In this document: in pieces, positions 8,045-17,042 of the stretch | Layout of the letters: each line of letters starts with the position of its first letter | Numbering within the stretch: position 1 is the stretch's first letter | Notes under the pieces: generated by a model | What the model was told of the DNA's origin: nothing | Databases searched by the model: none | Seen by the model: only the letters and a program-made list of their open reading frames with translations | NCBI GenBank assembly: GCA_027365475.1 | Contig: DAHXNI010000079.1 | Coordinates: forward strand, 1 to 64,000 | Source: Pseudomonadota bacterium | Lineage (GTDB): Bacteria; Pseudomonadota; Gammaproteobacteria; JAKAQQ01 | Length of the DNA stretch: 64,000 nucleotides | Direction of reading: 5' to 3' | Translations under genes and position numbers: made by a program

Positions 8045-9549
8045 TGCAACCCTGCACCATGCGCGTCATTCCTAAAGGCGGATTGCCTCTGGCACTCGAA
8101 GAGCTCCTGCCTGCCCATGGAGGAGATCCCCATCAGCGTTTACGGATGGCCTACGCCCGGAAAACCCGTGAGGGAGGACTCGAAGTCCTCTACTGCCTGA
8201 GCCAGGGGACAGGAATCCCCTATCTCATGCTGCGGGTGAGTCCAGACCAGAATCGGCTCCCGTCTCTCGCGAACCGCTTTCCGGCCATGGGCTGGTATGA
8301 GCGTGAAATGCATGATCTCTTTGGCCTCGAGTTCGAAGGTCACCCTGAGCCCTACCCTCTGGTCCTCCACGAAGGAACTGCTCCAGTCCATCCACTGCTC
8401 ACCGGTCCGGTCACCCAGCCCCTTCGGCTCTCGGTCGAGCCCCCCATCGTCCCTGCAATGATCGGGCCTGAAATCCAGCGACTGCCGTTCGGTCCCGTGC
8501 GCGCGGATGTCGTTGAATCGGCACAGTTTCTGTTTTTCTACATCGGCGAGGGTATTCTCCACTATCATCCGCGCCTGTTCTACAAACATCGGGGCATGGA
8601 ACAGCGTTTCGAAGGCGCCTCGCTTATGACGGGCGTCATCCTGTCGGAGCGGGTGTCTGGAACGGATTCGATCGCGCACGCTCTGGCCTATTGCCAGGCC
8701 TGCGAGGCCGCGCTCGGACGCCGCCCCCCCTCCCGCGCCAACCTGATCCGGGTCATTCTCGCCGAACTTGAGCGGCTGACCAATCATCTGCATTTTTTCG
8801 CCGAGCTCGCCAAGATGACGACGCTCAAGGTAGCGGATGCCCAGGGCCATTGGCTTGAGGAACAGGCGAAGCAGATCAATGGGACCCTCACCGGTAGCCG
8901 ATTTCTGCGCGGCATCTTGTGCGTGGGGGGACTCCGGCACGATCTCGATCTCTCGGGACTCCACGCCACGCTCAAGTCGCTTGAACGCGACACACTCAGC
9001 TATCTTGGGAAACTGGAAGAGACCCGGAGCTTTCTCGACCGGCTGATCGGCACGGGACGCCTCACACGCGAGGTCGCATTCGATCAGGGTGCAACCGGCC
9101 CCATCGAACGGGCCAGCGGAGTGGATCGGGACCTCAGGCGCGATCTCTGCTATGCCGGCTACAACACATTGCGCTTTGCGATCCCGAAGCAATCCGCAGG
9201 CGATGCCTGGGCTCGCGCCTGCATCCGCCGGGACGAAATCCGGGAATCCCTGGCCATGATCCGCCAATGTCTCGAACAAATCGAGCCGGGATCCATTCGG
9301 ACCGATCGGATGAATGCGGATCCGGATCCCCTGGCTGAAGGTCTCGGCTGGGCAGAGGGAACACGGGGGGGGCTTTATTATGCGATCCACTACGACCCGG
9401 AGCGGGAGGTCTTCGACCGGGTCAAGATCAAAGATCCATCCTTTTCCAACTGGCGCGTCTTTCCTTTCACGGTGCAAGACAGCAATCTCATGGATTACGC
9501 CATCAACGAATCGAGTTTCGGCTTGTCGATCGCCGGTGCGGACCGGTAA
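8044..9549 (+). CDS. Ehr complex 1 large subunit, HyfG-like without NiFe ligands
   Basis: The 501-residue protein fuses an N-terminal NuoC-like 30-kDa domain (WYEREMHDLFGLEFEGHPEP) to a NuoD/hydrogenase-large-subunit domain, as in HyfG/HycE. The proximal NiFe motif RxCGxC is replaced by ERVSGTDSIAHA, and the distal DPCxxC motif is absent (the chain ends SFGLSIAGADR), so it cannot bind a NiFe centre. This is the defining feature of the Ehr group, known as intermediates between group 4 hydrogenases and complex I. The substrate is unknown; a quinone-like or other small redox partner is possible. The TAATG overlap fixes the start at 8044. Confidence 0.88.
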   Translation: MQPCTMRVIPKGGLPLALEELLPAHGGDPHQRLRMAYARKTREGGLEVLYCLSQGTGIPYLMLRVSPDQNRLPSLANRFPAMGWYEREMHDLFGLEFEGHPEPYPLVLHEGTAPVHPLLTGPVTQPLRLSVEPPIVPAMIGPEIQRLPFGPVRADVVESAQFLFFYIGEGILHYHPRLFYKHRGMEQRFEGASLMTGVILSERVSGTDSIAHALAYCQACEAALGRRPPSRANLIRVILAELERLTNHLHFFAELAKMTTLKVADAQGHWLEEQAKQINGTLTGSRFLRGILCVGGLRHDLDLSGLHATLKSLERDTLSYLGKLEETRSFLDRLIGTGRLTREVAFDQGATGPIERASGVDRDLRRDLCYAGYNTLRFAIPKQSAGDAWARACIRRDEIRESLAMIRQCLEQIEPGSIRTDRMNADPDPLAEGLGWAEGTRGGLYYAIHYDPEREVFDRVKIKDPSFSNWRVFPFTVQDSNLMDYAINESSFGLSIAGADR

Positions 9550-9563
9550 GAGGTGATACTCCG

Positions 9564-10370
9564 ATGACCAACTGGGCATGGTTTGGATTGCGCGCGGGCC
9601 GTCTGACCTCGCGCTGGCCCGAGCGTCCGGGCTCCGATGGACAGTCGGGCATCTTGGGCATGCCCCGCTTCCATCCCGAGCGCTGCACATCCGGATGCAG
9701 TGACTGCGTATCGGCCTGTCCCTCAGGTGCGATCACCAAGAATCCCGATGGTGAAACGGGGATCGATTATGCGCGTTGCGTCACCTGCCAACGCTGTACC
9801 GAAGTCTGTCCGACCGGAGCCTTTGAGACCAGCACCGACTGGGCGTTTGCCGTCCGGGATCGGGCCGATCTCGTTTTCGGTGTGGTAGCAGATGCACCAT
9901 CTGATCCGCGCGGGCAGCCCTCCCGCCGGGTGCCGCACGCCCTGAAACGAAGTCTCCACATCCGCCACGTCGATGCCGGCTCATGCAACGGCTGCGAATC
10001 GGAACTCGAGGCGCTGCTGAATCCGCTCTACAACCTCCATCGCCTCGGAATCTTTTTTACCCCTTCCCCACGTTTCGCTGATCTCCTCCTGGTCACAGGA
10101 CCCGTCACCATCGCCATGCACGAGCCACTGCTCCGCACCTATGAAGCCATGCCTGAGCCCCGTTTTGTCATGGCGACGGGGACCTGTGCCACCGGCGGCG
10201 GGATCGCCGGTGGCGGCTACGCCTGCCATCAGGGCCTCGCAGGCCTCCTGCCGATCGACCTCTGGTTGCCGGGTTGTCCGCCCAACCCCGCTGCCATCAT
10301 GGATGCCTTGCTGGTTCTGCTCGAGAGACGGCCCGCGCGCGTCAACCGCGGGCACCTCGAGGTATCCTGA
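9564..10370 (+). CDS. Ehr complex 1 small subunit: ferredoxin domain fused to NuoB-like domain
   Basis: The 268-residue peripheral subunit carries electrons. Its N-terminal 2[4Fe-4S] ferredoxin domain (about residues 35-90) has CTSGCSDCVSACP, with one extra residue between the first two Cys, and a canonical CVTCQRCTEVCP. The C-terminal NuoB/hydrogenase small-subunit domain keeps the proximal-cluster cysteines in SCNGCESE, TGTCATGGG and LPGCPP. All clusters can therefore form, unlike in the paralogue at 14731-15456. An AGAGGTG ribosome-binding site precedes the ATG. The fusion of ferredoxin and NuoB-like parts in one chain differs from E. coli, where HyfH and HyfI are separate. Confidence 0.87.
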   Translation: MTNWAWFGLRAGRLTSRWPERPGSDGQSGILGMPRFHPERCTSGCSDCVSACPSGAITKNPDGETGIDYARCVTCQRCTEVCPTGAFETSTDWAFAVRDRADLVFGVVADAPSDPRGQPSRRVPHALKRSLHIRHVDAGSCNGCESELEALLNPLYNLHRLGIFFTPSPRFADLLLVTGPVTIAMHEPLLRTYEAMPEPRFVMATGTCATGGGIAGGGYACHQGLAGLLPIDLWLPGCPPNPAAIMDALLVLLERRPARVNRGHLEVS

Positions 10371-10371
10371 G

Positions 10372-12369
10372 ATGTCCCCTCTGGATGGGTTTCTCGCCTC
10401 ATCCCTTCTCTGGGTGGCCGCGCTCGTGCTCGATCTGGCCAGAAGACCACGTGCCGCACGGGGATGCCTCGTAACAGGCGTGATCCTCGCGGCGTGGGCA
10501 ACCGCGGCGAGCCTACCCCATGGCACCGGAGACCGGATCATCGCCTGGATCGGCCCGTGGCCGATCGGCTGGCGCGCGGATCCGGCAGGCTTGTGGCTCA
10601 TGCTTCCGGCCTGGCTTCCGGCCGGATTTGCAGTCCTTTTAGGAGGACGCGAAGGCCGGCGCGGCTTTGCGTCTGGCGCGGCGCTTGCGCTCCTCGGAGC
10701 GCTCGGGGTGCTTGGCCTCCAAAATGGCCCGGGGTTCCTGATCGCTTGGGAAATCATGGGTTTTGGCGGGGCGATGTTGCTCCTTTCGGAACGGCAGACA
10801 CGGGAATCCGGACGCGATACCTTCTTCATGCTGGCTCTGCTCGAAACCGGTGCCATCGCCTTACTCTTCGCGATTCTCCTGCTCGGCCCAAGCTGGCAGG
10901 TTGCCACCTATGGTCAGGAATGGGCCAGATTGGGATCGGGCATGGGTTTTTTTCTGGCGCTCCTCTGGGTCGCGGGTTGCGGGGCCAAACTCGGCCTTTT
11001 GCCCTATTACGAGTGGTACCCGGGCGCCTACAGTTCCGGCAGTGGGGCGAGTGGGGCTCTCCTCTCGGGACTCCTCCTCAACATCGCCTATTTCGCACTG
11101 GGCCGCGCTCTGCTGGATTGGCTTGGGGTCACCCCCTGGCTCGCGGATCTTGGAATCGTGCTGCTCGCACTCGGCATTGTGACCGCCGTTCTGACCGGCC
11201 TCTATGCCTTTCAACAGGATGATTGGCCGCGACTGCTTGCCTTCTCGTCAGCGGAGAATGCGGCGATCGCGGTGGCGGCCCTCGGCGCCGCACTGATTTT
11301 TCGAGGCTATGGGCACAATCAGCTTGCAGCGCTGGCCTGGATCGTGGGCCTCATCCAGCTCATGGGACACAGCCTGGCCAAAGGTGCCCTGTTCTTCTCT
11401 GCGGATGCCGCCCATCATCTCACGGGATCCGATCAGATCCGTCCGGATGCGCTCTTCCGAAGAGCGCCCTGGACCCTTGGGGTGGGGGCCCTCTGCGCCG
11501 TGATGAGCCTCGCGGCCCTGCCACCCACTATCGGCTTCGTCAGCGAGTGGTATCTATTCCAGACACTCTTCCACGATTTTGTGATCTCCGGGGCGGGGGC
11601 GCGGATCGCTCTCACCCTGGCGGGCGCGGGACTTGCCCTCACTGCAGCCATTGCACTCGCCACCATGGTCAAGCTGGCCGGAGTGGGTCTCCTCGGACTG
11701 CCCGAGCTGGAAAAGGATCAGGGCTTATCGGGACCCATGCAATCGCTCTCCTGGACCGTCCGAATCGCGATTCTCGTGACCGGGCTCGCCGTTCTCGTTT
11801 TCGCGGTGAGTCTCGTCAGTTGGCTGCCTCTCATGGCGTCGACCGCAAGACCGATCCTCGGTGGGAAATCCATCACACTCGTGCACCACTGGCTCCTGAT
11901 CCCATTGAGTCCGAGTTTCGCCTTCATCTCGCCCGCCAAGCTCGTGATCGTCTGGCCGCTTCTGGCACTCATCCCTTTTGCCCTCCTCCTCTCGGGAATG
12001 CGCCATTTCAAGGTCCGACGGACACCCCTCTGGTGTGGTGGCGACGAGAGTGCAGCTCATGCCGGCGCCACGACGGCCTTTGCATTCTCGAATGCCCTGC
12101 GCGTTTTCTACAGTTTCGTCTATCGCCCCCGCAATAACGTGCGCCGCACTTTCGGCGATCGGCCCTACTTTCTCAAAGAGTTGAGCTTCGATTACAGCCA
12201 CGCACCCGTTTTCGGTCCGCTGCTGTTCCAGCCGGCGACAGCCAGTGTACGCTGGCTGGCCGACCGGTTGCGTTTCCTGCAAAACGGACGGTTGAGCTCC
12301 TATCTGGCCTATATCGGTCTCATACTCCTCACCATATTTGCGCTCGTGCTTCTCTGGTCTGCTCCGTAG
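10372..12369 (+). CDS. Ehr complex 1 antiporter-like subunit, HyfB-like
   Basis: The 665-residue polytopic NuoL/M-type subunit closes operon 1. The channel residues are recognisable: Glu in LIAWEIMGFGG, the TM7 Lys in GCGAKLGLLPYYEWYPGAY, and a later Lys in the GHSLAKGALFF segment. The long C-terminus matches HyfB length (about 670). The ATG at 10372 is one base after the preceding TGA; the frame is open further upstream only inside hyfI. A fragment nearly identical to the middle of this gene sits at 20876-21020. Beyond its stop, 253 bases separate it from the convergent operon 2; they contain a 6-bp hairpin at 12407-12424 but no T-tract and no gene I can support. Confidence 0.86.
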   Translation: MSPLDGFLASSLLWVAALVLDLARRPRAARGCLVTGVILAAWATAASLPHGTGDRIIAWIGPWPIGWRADPAGLWLMLPAWLPAGFAVLLGGREGRRGFASGAALALLGALGVLGLQNGPGFLIAWEIMGFGGAMLLLSERQTRESGRDTFFMLALLETGAIALLFAILLLGPSWQVATYGQEWARLGSGMGFFLALLWVAGCGAKLGLLPYYEWYPGAYSSGSGASGALLSGLLLNIAYFALGRALLDWLGVTPWLADLGIVLLALGIVTAVLTGLYAFQQDDWPRLLAFSSAENAAIAVAALGAALIFRGYGHNQLAALAWIVGLIQLMGHSLAKGALFFSADAAHHLTGSDQIRPDALFRRAPWTLGVGALCAVMSLAALPPTIGFVSEWYLFQTLFHDFVISGAGARIALTLAGAGLALTAAIALATMVKLAGVGLLGLPELEKDQGLSGPMQSLSWTVRIAILVTGLAVLVFAVSLVSWLPLMASTARPILGGKSITLVHHWLLIPLSPSFAFISPAKLVIVWPLLALIPFALLLSGMRHFKVRRTPLWCGGDESAAHAGATTAFAFSNALRVFYSFVYRPRNNVRRTFGDRPYFLKELSFDYSHAPVFGPLLFQPATASVRWLADRLRFLQNGRLSSYLAYIGLILLTIFALVLLWSAP

Positions 12370-12622
12370 CCCATCTTGCGCCATGCGCCCAAGGACGCGT
12401 TCATTTTCGCCCCTGATCGGGCGATGTGAGGCAACCTGCTGCGCATGCCCACGGGATTCCCCTTGACCATACTTCGTTCAGCCCGACCGCGACGATTCCT
12501 CACAACCCCATCGGCGGGTGCCGGCCACCTGCGGCATCCGCACCCGGGCAGCCCGCCGGAACACGCCCGTGACTGGGGTTTGACCCGCTGGGTCGTCGTA
12601 GGTACGCGCCCCAGCAAGATGC

Positions 12623-14731
12623 TCATCCCCTTCCGGCTGCCACGATGACCAACAGCAAGACCATTGCCAACAAAATGTACCCGGCGTAAGTGTTCATCCG
12701 TCCCTTGTGCATCCGCGCCAGTAGCGTTGCTATCGCCATGGCACCACCGATGATCGGACTCAACACTGCCCGATCGGAGATGTTGGCGATCACCCCGCGG
12801 TAGCTACGAGTCAACACAAAGGCACCCTGTCGCTCTTCTTCCACCTCGATATGTGGATGGAAAAATCCAGCAAAGATCACCCGTACCGGAGCGACAAAGG
12901 TGGTCGCGGTGTAGGTCATCTCCGGGCGCAGTCGGGCCAGTCCGGCATCCCACAGGATATTGCGGCTGCTGCGTCGACGCCTCAGTCCGCGGGCCACCAA
13001 CCATACCCCACCCAGCATCAGGGCCAGTACCACGCCGGTCAGTGCCGCGGACATGGCGTAGACCACCGGCGCCGTGCTGTCTAGATGCATCACAATCAGG
13101 CTGCGCACCGGCATGAAGACAGCGCCGACATGGGCACCGATGGCATCCAGCGCCTGCTGCACGGCGCGAGGGATGCGCGATGTGTTATGGAAAAATGCCG
13201 GCACCAGAGTGGCTGTGGGGTCAGCCCCCACCAAAGGTGCGGCCAATCGTCCCAGCACTGGAATGATGACTGTAGCGGCAAGCCCTAGCAGGAGGCTCAA
13301 CAGCGTCAATATCCCCATGGGAATCACCACACTGTGCGGCGCTCGACGAGCCCCAGCCGCTTGCGCTGTCCGTGGCAGGCCCATGAGGGCACTGCCACTG
13401 AGCATGATAAAGCAGGTGAGCGCCAAACCGGATGTGAGGGCCAGTACGGCACCTGAAATCGCGAAAGCAATCCGTACCGGCACAACCGGAATTTCCACCA
13501 CCCGCAACAAGGACTCCAGCAGAAGCCACTCGCTCACGAAGCCATTGAAAGGAGGCAGCGCAGCAATGGCGAAAGCTCCCGCTAGAAAAAATCCACCCAG
13601 AACCGGCAACCTCCGCATGAGCCCTCCTAGCTGGTCGAGATTGTGGGTGCCCGTCGCCACTTCGATGCCACCAGCACCTAGGAAAAGCAGCGTTTTGAAG
13701 GTGGAATGATTGATCATGTGATAGAGACCCGCGACCATGGATATCCCGCCCAGCAGCGGATGTCCATATGCGGCGAAGGTGAGGCCGGCGCCAATGCCCG
13801 CCGTAGCGATCCCCATGTTCTCCACCGAACTTTGGGCCAAGAGGCGTTTCATGTCACGTTCCACGAGGGCGTAGAGAATTCCGATGAGCGCCGTCAACGC
13901 ACCGCTGGCGAGGATAACCAATCCGAGATCGGGTTGGTGCAAGGCAATCGGTGCATCGATGCGCAGGAAGGCATAGAGACCAAGATTAAGGGTCGCTCCG
14001 GATAAGATGGGCGATATAGAGCGGGGTGCCGTGCCGTGGGCGGCAGGCAGCCAAACATTGAGGGGAACGATACCGGCCTTCATGCCAAAACCGAAAAATG
14101 CCAGAAGGCCGGTAATTAGCAGTAACATCGGCGACAGATGCGGAATCGCAGCGGCAATGCCGTTGAGCTGTGTGGTACCAGCCGCCCCAGCGAGCAGCAG
14201 TAGGCTGGCGAGTCCCACAAGACTGCCCAATTCCGAAAGGGCCATGGTCAGCAATCCCGCTGCAACCGGTTTACTGTGCCGGGTTTCGAATGTAATCAAA
14301 CCCCAAATGGCGAGGGCCGCCAACTCCCAGGAGAAAATAAAGGAAACGATGGTAGAGGCAGAAAAAAAACCGATCATGCTAACCAGAGTGAGCATGACGA
14401 TGGCCAAGAAAAGCGTTCGGCGCCCGGTGCTAAAGACAGTGGCATCTCGCGTCACGAAAGGGAGGGCAGTAGCGAAAACCACAGCGGTGATCAAGATCAA
14501 AAGACCGCCCAAGGGCGTTTGCACGAAATCGAAGGTACCGATGATGGGCAAAGCCCAGCGGATCAAGCTTTGCTCCACTGGCCCGCCGACGGCGAGGGCA
14601 CCTTGCACAATCATCAGCACACAACCCGCTGTCATGGTGATCCAAGCGAAGATCAGCGGGATTCGGCGTCCGGGCAAGAGGGCCAGTAGCGGACCACTGG
14701 CAAAGAGGAGATAGGCAAGGACATAAAGCAT
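12623..14731 (-). CDS. Ehr complex 2 antiporter-like subunit, HyfB-like
   Basis: The 702-residue polytopic NuoL/M-type protein is the last gene of the minus-strand operon. Channel residues are visible in IFSWELAALAIWG (Glu), GMKAGIVPLNVWLPAAHGTA (Lys) and HSTFKTLLFLGAGG (Lys). The start at 14731 overlaps the small-subunit stop (TGATG). A longer open frame exists upstream but lies inside the small-subunit gene. It is only distantly similar to the HyfB of operon 1, so the two are old paralogues or separate acquisitions, not a recent duplication. Confidence 0.86.
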   Translation of the reverse strand: MLYVLAYLLFASGPLLALLPGRRIPLIFAWITMTAGCVLMIVQGALAVGGPVEQSLIRWALPIIGTFDFVQTPLGGLLILITAVVFATALPFVTRDATVFSTGRRTLFLAIVMLTLVSMIGFFSASTIVSFIFSWELAALAIWGLITFETRHSKPVAAGLLTMALSELGSLVGLASLLLLAGAAGTTQLNGIAAAIPHLSPMLLLITGLLAFFGFGMKAGIVPLNVWLPAAHGTAPRSISPILSGATLNLGLYAFLRIDAPIALHQPDLGLVILASGALTALIGILYALVERDMKRLLAQSSVENMGIATAGIGAGLTFAAYGHPLLGGISMVAGLYHMINHSTFKTLLFLGAGGIEVATGTHNLDQLGGLMRRLPVLGGFFLAGAFAIAALPPFNGFVSEWLLLESLLRVVEIPVVPVRIAFAISGAVLALTSGLALTCFIMLSGSALMGLPRTAQAAGARRAPHSVVIPMGILTLLSLLLGLAATVIIPVLGRLAAPLVGADPTATLVPAFFHNTSRIPRAVQQALDAIGAHVGAVFMPVRSLIVMHLDSTAPVVYAMSAALTGVVLALMLGGVWLVARGLRRRRSSRNILWDAGLARLRPEMTYTATTFVAPVRVIFAGFFHPHIEVEEERQGAFVLTRSYRGVIANISDRAVLSPIIGGAMAIATLLARMHKGRMNTYAGYILLAMVLLLVIVAAGRG

Positions 14732-15456
14732 CAGGGCAGCTCCTCCGCAGTCGTGCACTGGGTGCGGCCGACCACTGCCAGTAGACCATGGAGAATCGCA
14801 AGAGGCGGAGGCGGACAACCGGGAATCCAGAGATCCACTGGAACGATTTTCTGGAGCCCACCCACACAGGCAAAATTCTCGCCGAAGATACCACCGTTAA
14901 TGGCACACACGCCCATGCCTACGACCCGTTTGGGGTGGGGCATGGCGGAATACGCCTTGCGGACAGCTGTGCACATGGCATTGGTGATGGGTCCCGCAAC
15001 GAGCAGAACATCTGCGTCGCGGGGGCTTGCTGTGATGAAGATGCCGAGGCGGTGTAGGTTGTAGACAGGTGCATCCAAAAGACGCGCTTCATTGATGCAG
15101 GCCCCGCAAGCGCCGGCATCGATATAGCGAACATGCAAGGACCGCCGGAAACGGTAGCCCAGAGGAGACAAAGCGGTGCCGGCATTCACAGTCCAAGCGA
15201 CGTCATCCTCCCAGGGTAGGGCGTGAGGGCCCTGGCGGCAACGCTGGCAGTGGATGCAGTGCGTGAGGTCGACCGACACGCCAGTCTCTACCGGATGCAA
15301 CGCACCGGTAGGACACAGTTGCGTTGTGGCATTGCTGGACGCGTTCGAGGCCGAACGTGGCCGCCCTGGAGTGATCCCGGGACTTTGTTCTTTCGCAGAT
15401 GGCCACGAAGTCGTCTTGATGCCGCGCTTCAGTCCGAAGTATGGCCAAAAGCTCAT
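14731..15456 (-). CDS. Ehr complex 2 small subunit with a half-lost ferredoxin domain
   Basis: The 241-residue protein has the same ferredoxin plus NuoB-like architecture as its paralogue. The NuoB-like cluster ligands remain (GACGACINE, MGVCAINGG, IPGCPP). In the ferredoxin domain the first motif keeps only its last Cys (ATTQLCP) while the second keeps the first three (HCIHCQRC) and has Pro in place of the fourth. In 2[4Fe-4S] ferredoxins these four surviving Cys ligate one cluster and the four missing ones ligate the other, so exactly one cluster is lost. Starts overlap on both sides (TAATG with the large subunit, TGATG with hyfB). Confidence 0.85.
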   Translation of the reverse strand: MSFWPYFGLKRGIKTTSWPSAKEQSPGITPGRPRSASNASSNATTQLCPTGALHPVETGVSVDLTHCIHCQRCRQGPHALPWEDDVAWTVNAGTALSPLGYRFRRSLHVRYIDAGACGACINEARLLDAPVYNLHRLGIFITASPRDADVLLVAGPITNAMCTAVRKAYSAMPHPKRVVGMGVCAINGGIFGENFACVGGLQKIVPVDLWIPGCPPPPLAILHGLLAVVGRTQCTTAEELP

Positions 15457-17042
15457 TAGCGATCATTCTCCGCGACTGAAAGACCCCAGGTCGCCAGGAT
15501 GATAGGAAAGTCCTGGAAAGCCGCGTTTTCCACGGCCCGCTCGAAAGCGTGCCAGTTGCGGAAACCAGGCGTTCCCAGACGCAGTCGCAGCACCATACCG
15601 GCAGCGTCGCAGTGTACCCAGTGGAAGGTCGCCCCTGAGGGCGCCTCCACCCAAGCCAGTGCACGCCCTTCGAACGTTGGGCAGGGCGTGTGTACAGGCC
15701 CGGCCGAGATCTGGTGCAGAGTCTTCAGGATCAGCTCTGCGCTGATGTGAATCTCACTGAAGAAGATTCGCAGACGCGCATAGCCGTCGCCCTCCTGGGC
15801 GATGGGTACCGTTGGCGCCAGGGTCGCGTATGCCCCGTAGGGCAGGGTCAGGCGCAGATCGATGGCACGCCCCGATGCGCGAGCAATGGGGCCCACCACC
15901 CCATAGGACTGCGCCAGCTCAGGGCTCAAAGTGCCCATCTCCTCGATACGGTCGAGAAAGCTGGAACTATTCTTCAGTAAATGCTCCAGCTCGTGCAGAC
16001 GCGCGTCGAGGCTCGGCAGCGTTTCGGCCAGGAGATTCTGGCGCCATGGATCAAGGTCGTGATGCAGACCACCGGGCGTGAGCACCCCAAAGAAGTAACG
16101 ATGCCCGCAGAGTCTGGCACTGAGCCGCAGCAGGTCTTCAACGATATCTTGGGCCATGGCTTTGGCCACAGCCAGTGCAGTGGAGCCAGAGATTTCGGCG
16201 ATATTCGCGGCATGATGGCGAATGCGCTCTAGTTCAGCGAAGATGAGGCGTAGATCCTGGGCACGGGCTGGCACTTTGCAGCCACCGATACGCTCCACTG
16301 CCTGGCAATAGGCCCAAGCATGGGCAAAGGCTGCTGCTCCAGAAAAACGCTCGACCAGCAGCAGGGCACGATCCAAGGTTTGTCCCTCGGCAATCTTCTC
16401 CACTCCCCGGTATTTGTAAAAGAGCCGCGTGTGCAAGTAACGGATCTGCTCACCCGGTGTTTCTAGCATCCACAAACCGGATTCGTGAAAGTCGCCCCAC
16501 ACGGGCCCGACGGGGAACACGATGGCACCCTCTTCCCGCAAAATTTGCGGTGGGGACCATTCGGTGTCGGAGTCCTTCTGCACCTTCGGGTGGTGCAGAC
16601 CGTCGAAACTGTGACGCATGGGGGCAACGCCCTCCGGCCAGTTGTCGTCATGGAGGACGAAGTCACCGAGGAAGGGGTGGCCAGTGAAACGCAGGCCAAA
16701 TAAATCCTCGGCTTCGCGCTCATGCCAATCGGCTGCATGCACCGTCTCGCTGATGGCCGGCAGCTCTTCCCCCGGCTGTACCCGGATCTGGATCTCCAGC
16801 AAACATCCGTTACGAGGCAGATAAAAGAAATAATAGACCGCAAGACAAGCATCTACCGCGCTTTCTTCCTCTTCCACCAGCAGAGTCGCGAATTCCGCCT
16901 GCCAATCGCGGACCAAGGCAGCAGTCAACTCAGGGAGGCGGGATGCCTGAATTTGGAGTTGCAACCACTGCGCAGCGACAGCTTGGCTACTAATCCCGGT
17001 CTGCACCCCCAGCCAGTCCTGAATTTGAGTGCAGGTGCTCAT
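15456..17042 (-). CDS. Ehr complex 2 large subunit, HyfG-like without NiFe ligands
   Basis: The 528-residue fusion of a NuoC-like domain (HEREAEDLFGLRFTGHPFLG) and a NuoD/hydrogenase-large domain has the first NiFe motif replaced by ERFSGAAAFAHAWAYC, and the C-terminus ends LSVAENDR without a DPCxxC motif. It therefore cannot hold NiFe. The N-terminal region is longer than in operon 1. The ATGA overlap with the upstream hyfF sets the start at 17042. It is predicted to sit on the membrane arm as the catalytic or quinone-interacting subunit; the substrate is unknown. Confidence 0.86.
   Translation of the reverse strand: MSTCTQIQDWLGVQTGISSQAVAAQWLQLQIQASRLPELTAALVRDWQAEFATLLVEEEESAVDACLAVYYFFYLPRNGCLLEIQIRVQPGEELPAISETVHAADWHEREAEDLFGLRFTGHPFLGDFVLHDDNWPEGVAPMRHSFDGLHHPKVQKDSDTEWSPPQILREEGAIVFPVGPVWGDFHESGLWMLETPGEQIRYLHTRLFYKYRGVEKIAEGQTLDRALLLVERFSGAAAFAHAWAYCQAVERIGGCKVPARAQDLRLIFAELERIRHHAANIAEISGSTALAVAKAMAQDIVEDLLRLSARLCGHRYFFGVLTPGGLHHDLDPWRQNLLAETLPSLDARLHELEHLLKNSSSFLDRIEEMGTLSPELAQSYGVVGPIARASGRAIDLRLTLPYGAYATLAPTVPIAQEGDGYARLRIFFSEIHISAELILKTLHQISAGPVHTPCPTFEGRALAWVEAPSGATFHWVHCDAAGMVLRLRLGTPGFRNWHAFERAVENAAFQDFPIILATWGLSVAENDR

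Noticed and set aside
6563-9690. Long minus-strand ORFs opposite hyfE-G
   Set aside because: They lie antisense to well-supported genes, have no recognisable domains and reflect high-GC third positions. The same applies to other long shadows, for example 53633-54889.
4949-12369. Dissolved-inorganic-carbon pump (DabAB-type) using the NuoL-like subunits
   Set aside because: No DUF2309/DabA gene is present, and the full set of NuoB, C, D and H-like subunits argues for a redox complex.
12370-12622. A gene or terminator between the convergent Ehr operons
   Set aside because: Short frames show no domain or ribosome-binding site; the 6-bp hairpin at 12407-12424 lacks a T-tract on either strand.
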